Shown here piece by piece: positions 7,283 through 11,601 of a stretch of DNA of 11,601 nt. The position numbers and the translations under genes were made by a program. The stretch comes from Clostridia bacterium (GTDB taxonomy: Bacteria > Bacillota > Clostridia > UBA1381): positions 1-11,601 of the forward strand of contig JAFQNU010000022.1 in assembly GCA_017420825.1 (NCBI GenBank). The letters are read 5' to 3'. The notes under the pieces are model-generated. The model did no database searches. It was not told the DNA's origin and was given only the letters and a program-made list of their open reading frames with translations. Positions within the stretch are counted from its first letter, which is position 1; each line of letters begins with the position of its first letter.

Positions 7283-7883
7283 ACATTAGCTCCTTATCAA
7301 AAATATCTATGTCAAATTCGTCCTTTAAAACATCAGACAATACAGTTAACGGTAATCCGACAACGTTAAAATAGTCTCCATGAATTTCTTTAACAAGAAC
7401 CGAACCCTTGCCCTGTATTCCGTATGCTCCTGCCTTATCTGAACACTCTCCTGTACCGATATATTTTCTGATTGTCTCATCATCAAGCTCTTTAAAAACA
7501 ACCTCTGTTTTCACACTTTTTGTAACTGTTAATGCATCACTCAATCTCATTACACATATTCCGGTATAAACACAGTGAGTCTTGCCCGATAGCTTTTTTA
7601 ATATATTAAACGCATCCTCATTGTCCTTTGGCTTTGTTAAAATCTCATCACCAAGACATACAATGGTATCAGCTGAAATAATTATCTGTTTTTTTCTGTC
7701 TGTTATCTGCTTTGCAACTGCCGCAGCCTTTATGAGAGCAAGCTCGCCCACATATAATTCAGGCGGAAGCTCCTTATCTGTTTTTTCCTCTTCATTTGAC
7801 ACTATTATATCAAATCTAAGACCCAAACCCTCCAAAAGCTCACGTCTTCTCGGAGACGCAGAAGCAAGAATTAGCTTATTCAT
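7272..7883 (-). CDS. maf: Maf-family nucleoside triphosphate pyrophosphatase
   Basis: This 203-residue protein is a Maf house-cleaning pyrophosphatase, which hydrolyses non-canonical or pyrimidine nucleoside triphosphates (dTTP, UTP, modified bases) to the monophosphate in the cytoplasm. Maf was first linked to septum formation. Motifs seen are S8-A-S-P-R-R13 at the N-terminus, the substrate and metal region A71-D-T with Asp72, K84-P, the conserved G145-E-C-S-D-K-A-G-A-Y-G-I-Q-G158 and G169-D-Y-F-N-V-V-G-L-P178. The GECSDKAGAYGIQG block is the form typical of dTTP/UTP-type enzymes, although substrate cannot be proven from it. The ATG is preceded by AGGAAGG. The gene is 14 nt after the U32 gene and overlaps mreB by 11 bp. 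In Bacillus and many clostridia radC stands between maf and mreB; here it is absent. Confidence 0.96.
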   Translation of the reverse strand: MNKLILASASPRRRELLEGLGLRFDIIVSNEEEKTDKELPPELYVGELALIKAAAVAKQITDRKKQIIISADTIVCLGDEILTKPKDNEDAFNILKKLSGKTHCVYTGICVMRLSDALTVTKSVKTEVVFKELDDETIRKYIGTGECSDKAGAYGIQGKGSVLVKEIHGDYFNVVGLPLTVLSDVLKDEFDIDIFDKELMYES

Positions 7884-7897
7884 ATTATTTCCTTCCT

Positions 7898-9910
7898 TTA
7901 CAATACAGGCTTATAAAAATGCCCTCTCGTAAAAGTATTTTCCTTTCGTTTATCTATAGCCGCTCCCGAAAGAGCTGCTTTATATTCCTTAATTATCTTT
8001 TCACATTCCTCTGAACTCTCAATCGTAAAATCAAGACGCAGGTATCTGACCCCCGTATTTTTTAAATCCCTGATTTTATCTGCCATATAAATTGGCTTCG
8101 AATTTAACAGCTCGCAAAAACACCCCTCTCCACAGAGCAAAGGAAATTCCTCATTCATTCTATCCTTTAAAGCATTACCTGAGGTTTTACATCTGTTATT
8201 CGCTTTAAGCGGGCAGTTTTCAAAAGTCATGAGCGGTATTCTGCCATAGGCTATAATTTCCGTATCGCACGGCTTTTTAATTTTTGTTATTTCTTTAATG
8301 GTAAGTTCAGGGGAAAGTGTTACGCACTGTGCGTCCTTAAATAAATTTACGGTGTATGAATTTGTTACATTCATTCTGTAATTTAAAAAATATCTTCCCT
8401 TTTTCTGACCAATTGAATTTATCTGTACAGCACTATAATCCACTTGTTCACTTTTTGAAACAGGAGGAGTTATTGCCACAAGCCCACTTTTCGTTTTCAG
8501 ATTATTTATTACGCTAATGGGTGCATAAATCCTTTCTATTCCATTTTCTATACATAACTGTGCCTGCTTCAGCGTCCTTACACTCGCCGTTAAAGTCTGT
8601 TCATCCACCTTATTGTCTTTAATGTTTAAATCTGCACTGCACACCTTTCCTGATTGTCTTTCTTCTCGTACTTTGCATAACTTTTCAACTGCTTCACGTC
8701 GAACACTGTTAATTTCTCCGATTGCTATTGTCGTGTCATCCTCAATATAAATATCTGCATTATCACAGATAAATGGAGTATTTCCAAGCTTTTTTAATTG
8801 TTGCTCAAGTCTTTCATAACTCAGGCTTACCTTTTGCGCATATTCAGCCAAAGCATTTCCTGTTGCCTTTGCTGTATTCTCCCCATCTGATATGGTTATG
8901 ACAACAGGACATCCCATTTTTACCGTTGCTGATATTCTAACAGGAATTTTTTTTATCTCATTTGTACATCTTGCAATGGCATCCTCTGTAAAGCTATTTT
9001 GTGAAACATTTGAAGGATTGGAGTATGACATCATTTGAATACCCTTTTTTGATGTAAAATATCCATCGGTAAACCCACTTCTGTTAAAAGCATTCATAAG
9101 CTCATTTATTTCTTCTCTATATGGTTTTCTGACCTCATCAAGAAGCTTTCTGTAAACACCTACAACTGTACTCACATATTCACTCCTTTTGAGTCTGCCC
9201 TCAATTTTTAGCGAATCAACTCCAATTTTATATAACTCCTCTATATGCTCTGCAAGACACATATCCTTAGGACTTAATAAATAGCCCTTATTAACAGTAT
9301 TTGCATTATTTTCCAATTTATACGGTAATCTGCATGGTTGTGCACAATATCCTCTGTTTCCGCTCCTGCCGCCAATCATACTGCTCATTAAGCATTGTCC
9401 CGAATAGCTCATGCATATTGCACCATGAACAAATATCTCTATTTCACAGTCAACCGCCTTTTTTATGTTCTCTATTGATTTTTTATCAAGCTCCCTCGCA
9501 AGAACTATCCTTGAAAAACCTAATTTATTAAGTTCAATTGCCGTCTCTTTTGATGCACAAGTAAGCTGAGTACTTGCGTGAAGTACAAGATCAGGAAACA
9601 TTTTGTGAACTGCATCAGCCATACCCAAATCCTGCATAATAACCGCATCTGCACCAAGCTTATTCAAATATCCTATATACTCTAAAAAATCCCCGGTTTC
9701 ATTCTCCTTGATAAGTGTATTAGCCGCAACATGAATATCTACGCCATACAGATGGGCATATTTAATCCATTTTTCAAGCTCTTCATTATCAAAATTATGA
9801 GCAGAAGCACGTGCGGAAAATTTACTTCCGCCAATATACACCGCATCTGCTCCGCTGTGTACTGCTGCCTTTAATGCTTCATAAGAGCCTGCAGGTGCCA
9901 GTAATTCCAT
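7898..9910 (-). CDS. U32 family protein, RlhA/TrhP-like RNA hydroxylase candidate
   Basis: This 670-residue protein belongs to the peptidase U32 family. The name is historic: characterised relatives (RlhA, TrhP, UbiU/V) are iron-sulfur proteins that hydroxylate RNA bases or ubiquinone precursors, using prephenate in the RNA enzymes. It opens with MELLAPAGS and a TIM-barrel-like domain to about 300, with H162-G-A, Cys166, Cys173, Cys189 and Cys193 in the expected Fe-S cysteine region, then LLSPKDM at 211-217 and LKIEGR at 234-239. The second half (about 310-600, DUF3656-like) ends with a further cysteine cluster (566, 574, 593, 597, 599) and the terminal TRGHF motif at 661-665. Length and two-part build match E. 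coli RlhA (653 aa, 23S rRNA C2501 hydroxylation) better than the short TrhP type. It starts at ATG with a G-rich site (GGGGGG) upstream and follows zapA by 41 nt. The family is certain; the RNA target is inference. Confidence 0.88.
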   Translation of the reverse strand: MELLAPAGSYEALKAAVHSGADAVYIGGSKFSARASAHNFDNEELEKWIKYAHLYGVDIHVAANTLIKENETGDFLEYIGYLNKLGADAVIMQDLGMADAVHKMFPDLVLHASTQLTCASKETAIELNKLGFSRIVLARELDKKSIENIKKAVDCEIEIFVHGAICMSYSGQCLMSSMIGGRSGNRGYCAQPCRLPYKLENNANTVNKGYLLSPKDMCLAEHIEELYKIGVDSLKIEGRLKRSEYVSTVVGVYRKLLDEVRKPYREEINELMNAFNRSGFTDGYFTSKKGIQMMSYSNPSNVSQNSFTEDAIARCTNEIKKIPVRISATVKMGCPVVITISDGENTAKATGNALAEYAQKVSLSYERLEQQLKKLGNTPFICDNADIYIEDDTTIAIGEINSVRREAVEKLCKVREERQSGKVCSADLNIKDNKVDEQTLTASVRTLKQAQLCIENGIERIYAPISVINNLKTKSGLVAITPPVSKSEQVDYSAVQINSIGQKKGRYFLNYRMNVTNSYTVNLFKDAQCVTLSPELTIKEITKIKKPCDTEIIAYGRIPLMTFENCPLKANNRCKTSGNALKDRMNEEFPLLCGEGCFCELLNSKPIYMADKIRDLKNTGVRYLRLDFTIESSEECEKIIKEYKAALSGAAIDKRKENTFTRGHFYKPVL

Positions 9911-9930
9911 GGATATGCCCCCCTTTTTTA

Positions 9931-9950
9931 GTAAAGGATATAACCTTTAC
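9931..9950. repeat. Small inverted repeat in the zapA-U32 gap
   Basis: GTAAAGG at 9931-9937 and CCTTTAC at 9944-9950 form a 7-bp stem with a 6-nt loop, directly after the zapA stop on the minus strand. What follows on that strand is A-rich, not T-rich, so it is not a terminator. It may be a weak mRNA hairpin ahead of the U32 ribosome binding site, or chance in AT-rich DNA. Confidence 0.35.
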
Positions 9951-9951
9951 A

Positions 9952-10386
9952 TTATTGATTCTTAATTTTATTTATGTATTCACGAAATTGTATTTCTCTT
10001 GCATCATAGGCCTTTTTTACCTCTGCCATTTTAGTCTCATGCAGAGTTTTTAGCTCTTTAATTTCTTTTTCAAGCTGTTTTTGTTTTTGTGTAGCCTTTT
10101 CAAGCTCCTTTGAATATTCAACAACCTGCTGTCTTAAACGGTCATCCTCCGCACTGTCCTTTTTCACAGGCACAGACTCAGTGTTTTTTTGAGAATCATC
10201 ACAAAATTTCAAAGCTGACAACACTGCCGCACGCTCAAATGTCAAATTCGGATTTGACGAAAGCATTCCGGATATACTTCTATCCACCGCCGCCGCAACC
10301 TGTGTAAGGTATTCTGGCTTTTCATCCGAGATAATACTGAATGTTCTTCCACCAATTCTTACTCTGATACTGTATCCTTTAGACAC
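9952..10386 (-). CDS. zapA: Cell division protein ZapA
   Basis: This 144-residue protein fits ZapA, a cytoplasmic tetramer-forming factor that cross-links FtsZ protofilaments and stabilises the Z ring. Residues 1-60 form the conserved globular head: SIRVRIGGRTFSI near 6-18, a helix with the conserved hydrophobic and VDRSI pattern at 30-39, and the A53-A-V-L-S-A-L-K helix at 53-60. Residues about 80-143 are a long, highly charged coiled coil (Glu, Lys, Gln rich), separated from the head by an acidic, Ser-containing linker. At 144 residues it is longer than Bacillus ZapA (about 85), mostly from the extended coil. The start is GTG (10384-10386), supported by AGGAGGAG at 10392-10399 and by the near-consensus promoter upstream. 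It is the first gene of the shape and division run; in Firmicutes zapA commonly precedes a U32 gene. Confidence 0.9.
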   Translation of the reverse strand: MSKGYSIRVRIGGRTFSIISDEKPEYLTQVAAAVDRSISGMLSSNPNLTFERAAVLSALKFCDDSQKNTESVPVKKDSAEDDRLRQQVVEYSKELEKATQKQKQLEKEIKELKTLHETKMAEVKKAYDAREIQFREYINKIKNQ

Positions 10387-10420
10387 CGCTACTCCTCCTA
10401 TTTTATCATTATGTTTTTAC

Positions 10421-10449
10421 ATTATACTACTTTTTTCCAAATAAATCAA
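10421..10449 (-). promoter_or_regulatory. Promoter of the zapA-to-mrdA operon
   Basis: On the minus strand TTGATT (10444-10449) is followed by 17 bases and a perfect TATAAT (10421-10426), giving a predicted start near 10414 and a leader of about 27 nt ahead of the zapA GTG. A perfect TTGACA also occurs at 10457-10462, but it lies 30 bases from this -10 and has no good -10 of its own. No other strong promoter was found inside the run down to mrdA, so this one probably drives all seven genes. Confidence 0.72.
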
Positions 10450-10521
10450 TATAAGTTGTCAAACAAATTTGATTTTTTTGTTTTTTCGGTATATTTTCTG
10501 ATACATTCCATATTATATACT

Positions 10522-10543
10522 TGTAAAGCTATAAAAATTTACA
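10522..10543. repeat. TGTAAA-N10-TTTACA inverted repeat upstream of HPr
   Basis: TGTAAA (10522-10527) and TTTACA (10538-10543) are perfect 6-bp inverted arms with a 10-nt centre, 20 nt before the HPr ATG. It lacks the central CG of a classical catabolite-responsive element. From memory, flexible TGTAA-Nx-TTACA palindromes have been described as CcpA sites in solvent-forming clostridia, so a regulatory site is possible. Chance in AT-rich DNA is a serious alternative. Confidence 0.35.
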
Positions 10544-10563
10544 GACAGAAAGGAAAAATTTAT

Positions 10564-10821
10564 ATGAAGGAATTTACTTATATTATTAAAGACAACCTCG
10601 GCATCCATGCACGCCCTGCAGGAATGCTTGTTAAAGAAGCTGAAAAGTTTAAATCAGAAATCACCTTTACCACAAAAGGAAAAACGGCAGATGCAAAGAA
10701 AATATTTGCTCTTATGAGCCTCGCAGCTAAACAAGGGGATGAAATAAAGGTTACTATATCAGGCGAGGATGAAGAAAATGCACAACAGACAATACAAACC
10801 TTTTTAAATAACAACCTTTAA
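10564..10821 (+). CDS. HPr-family phosphocarrier protein, Ser46 replaced by Lys
   Basis: This 85-residue protein is an HPr of the phosphotransferase system, which takes phosphate from enzyme I on His15 and passes it to EIIA components. The active-site loop G13-I-H-A-R-P-A-G20 is intact, including His15 and Arg17. It aligns with Bacillus HPr without gaps through the central helix, where the normal K-S46-I-M becomes K45-K46-I-F, so the serine phosphorylated by HPr kinase is missing (codon 46, 10699-10701, is AAA). The MSL motif at 51-53 is kept. The ATG at 10564 follows AAAGGA by nine bases; the open frame continues upstream but its translation (to 10411) is unlike any HPr and lacks a ribosome site. 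No ptsI follows; the gene is monocistronic and ends in a hairpin. It could be the general HPr of this organism or a specialised paralogue, so I give no symbol. Confidence 0.95.
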   Translation: MKEFTYIIKDNLGIHARPAGMLVKEAEKFKSEITFTTKGKTADAKKIFALMSLAAKQGDEIKVTISGEDEENAQQTIQTFLNNNL

Positions 10822-10824
10822 AGC

Positions 10825-10859
10825 ATAAGGCAGAAACAATCGATGTGTTTCTGCCTTAT
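10825..10859. terminator. Bidirectional hairpin terminator after HPr
   Basis: A perfect 14-bp stem (10825-10838 with 10846-10859) with a 7-nt loop ATCGATG lies just after the HPr stop. On the plus strand it is followed by AATTATTATATTTT, an imperfect U-rich tail. On the minus strand the hairpin is followed by GCTTTAAAGG, with little U run, so ending of the converging downstream gene may be less efficient. The convergent gene arrangement supports a shared terminator. Confidence 0.8.
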
Positions 10860-10864
10860 AATTA

Positions 10865-11584
10865 TTATATTTTCGAGCTTTTTTCAAATATAGTTATTTC
10901 ATTCTCCACAACATGTTCAAGATATTTTAACTTCCAGCGTATATGCTCCTCATCTCCAAGATACTCCATACTCGGCTCCCAACCAAGTCTTGAATCATTC
11001 TGAACATATTGAATTGCCATTTCACAATTTACTTTTTCTTCTGCAGCAATTCTCCTTAATTCCTCTACATATTCAAGACACTTTTTACGGTCGCTCTCCG
11101 CTTTGAGTCTTGTTACTGTACAATGCCACTTCTTTGCATTTTTTCCCGTTTCAGCCACACAAGTCATGTAATGTCCGAGATTTGTAAGATACTCAAGCTC
11201 TTCATTTTTATTTTCTATACCTGTCAAAATGTCAGTTCCCTCTTTTAAGAGTTCAGTCATTTTTTTCAAGGCATCTATTTCATCATCTATCCTTATCATT
11301 GAGAGACTCTCTCTGCCTTCGTACAGTATCCAGTAATCCATTACTATGCCGTTTCCGAATGCCGCATAGTCAAATGCTTTTGGCTTGATAAATTCAATCA
11401 GAGCAAACGGATATGCCGGTCCGATACGAAATGCTCCCCACTGATCCTCTATTGTTGGAGTACAATATGTTATTGCCTCACTCCACAATTTCAAGGCTTT
11501 ATCTATCTCCTTCACATTTTTTTCTCCGTACCACTTTTTCAAAATCCTTAACAACGATTCCTCCATCGTGGTATTGTCAGACAA
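10865..11584 (-). CDS. Unassigned 239-residue protein, resembles a C-terminal domain of larger carbohydrate-active proteins
   Basis: I do not recognise this protein firmly. It is soluble-looking and mostly helical (many Leu, Glu, Lys, with Trp and Tyr), with no signal peptide or membrane segment. Residues 20-60 contain a helix with W34-S-E-A, then T44-I-E-D-Q-W-G-A-F-R-I-G-P57 and AYPF. Residues 160-235 form charged helices with D197-S-R-L-G-W-E-P-S-M-E-Y208 near their middle. From memory, the combination of a (W)(S)...Y/W-G-P/A...GP..P segment with a C-terminal DSRLGWEPSMEY helix occurs at the C-terminal end of large glycoside-hydrolase-like proteins; here it stands alone. The start is TTG (11582-11584), chosen because AAAGGAGG at 11590-11597 lies five bases upstream; the next in-frame ATG is six codons later. 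A TAA at 11599-11601 (another frame) may end a preceding gene beyond the window. Function is unknown. Confidence 0.75.
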   Translation of the reverse strand: MSDNTTMEESLLRILKKWYGEKNVKEIDKALKLWSEAITYCTPTIEDQWGAFRIGPAYPFALIEFIKPKAFDYAAFGNGIVMDYWILYEGRESLSMIRIDDEIDALKKMTELLKEGTDILTGIENKNEELEYLTNLGHYMTCVAETGKNAKKWHCTVTRLKAESDRKKCLEYVEELRRIAAEEKVNCEMAIQYVQNDSRLGWEPSMEYLGDEEHIRWKLKYLEHVVENEITIFEKSSKI

Positions 11585-11589
11585 AAATG

Positions 11590-11597
11590 CCTCCTTT
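11590..11597 (-). promoter_or_regulatory. Strong ribosome binding site deciding a TTG start
   Basis: AAAGGAGG lies five bases upstream of the TTG at 11582-11584. It is nearly a full match to the anti-Shine-Dalgarno sequence and is why TTG is preferred over the ATG at 11564-11566, which has no site. The strength of this site argues that the 239-residue protein is translated as its own unit and is not a decayed tail of a longer upstream gene. Confidence 0.8.
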
Positions 11598-11601
11598 GTT
11601 A

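Larger units (their letters stand above)
10387..10563. promoter_or_regulatory. Divergent intergenic region, zapA and HPr genes
   Basis: This 177-bp AT-rich gap separates the two divergent genes. For the plus-strand HPr gene the best promoter I can offer is weak: TTGATT at 10469-10474, 17 bases, TATTTT at 10492-10497. An alternative TATTAT at 10511-10516 has no convincing -35. Between the promoter region and the HPr ribosome binding site (AAAGGA at 10549-10554, nine bases from the ATG) lies the inverted repeat TGTAAA-N10-TTTACA (10522-10543), a possible operator. Confidence 0.5.

Noticed and set aside
10457..10462. Perfect TTGACA as the -35 element for zapA
   Set aside because: It is 30 bases from the TATAAT at 10421-10426, and no acceptable -10 lies 16-18 bases downstream; TTGATT at 10444-10449 has the correct 17-base spacing.
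10522..10536. A classical catabolite-responsive element before HPr
   Set aside because: The central CG and flanking C positions of the usual cre consensus are absent; only the looser TGTAAA/TTTACA palindrome remains.
10411..10563. In-frame upstream extension of the HPr gene by 51 codons
   Set aside because: The extra residues are Phe/Tyr/Ile-rich and AT-driven, unlike any HPr, while AAAGGA nine bases before 10564 supports the internal ATG; the extension also covers the promoter region.
1..11601. Mobile elements, CRISPR arrays, toxin-antitoxin or defence genes, tRNA or rRNA
   Set aside because: No direct-repeat array, transposase, integrase, terminal inverted repeats, or structural RNA was seen; nearly the whole window is housekeeping genes.

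Overview
The window looks like chromosomal DNA from a low-GC Gram-positive bacterium, most likely class Clostridia (a gut Lachnospiraceae or Oscillospiraceae relative would fit). The reasons are AT-rich sequence (not counted exactly), strong AGGAGG-type ribosome binding sites before nearly every gene, frequent TTG and GTG starts, A+T-rich promoters close to the vegetative consensus, and gene content typical of Firmicutes. Placement below class level is a guess. Coding density is high: no gap exceeds about 180 bases, so there is no long gene-free stretch.

Layout. (1) Bases 1-1053, plus strand: a PTS EIIC-like membrane transporter, ending in a strong hairpin terminator shared with the convergent gene that follows. 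(2) Bases 10386 down to 2770, minus strand: one tightly packed run, zapA - U32/RlhA-like RNA hydroxylase - maf - mreB - mreC - mreD - mrdA (PBP2). Gaps are 41 nt or less, and maf/mreB and mreD/mrdA overlap. A near-consensus promoter sits before zapA. (3) Bases 2689 down to 1092, minus strand: mgsA (methylglyoxal synthase) and a patatin-like phospholipase. Their own near-consensus promoter lies inside a 10-bp inverted repeat just after mrdA, and a stem-loop separates the two genes. (4) Bases 10564-10821, plus strand: a stand-alone HPr-family phosphocarrier, divergent from zapA, followed by a hairpin shared with (5) a minus-strand gene of unknown function, 11584-10865, next to the window edge.

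How the genes fit together. The long minus-strand run is a cell-shape and division module: MreB, MreC, MreD and PBP2 form the elongasome core that directs side-wall peptidoglycan synthesis, ZapA stabilises FtsZ polymers, and Maf and the U32 protein are nucleotide/RNA housekeeping partners. Compared with the usual clostridial arrangement it is shortened: radC, minC/minD/minE and rodA, often found in this neighbourhood, are absent here. The flanking genes (EIIC, HPr, methylglyoxal synthase) concern sugar uptake and the control of glycolytic flux.

I found no clear new system. The most useful oddities are an HPr that keeps the catalytic His15 but has Lys in place of the regulatory Ser46, a promoter embedded in a palindrome before mgsA, and an unassigned 239-residue protein that resembles the C-terminal part of larger carbohydrate-active proteins. 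No tRNA, rRNA, CRISPR array, insertion sequence or phage gene was seen.
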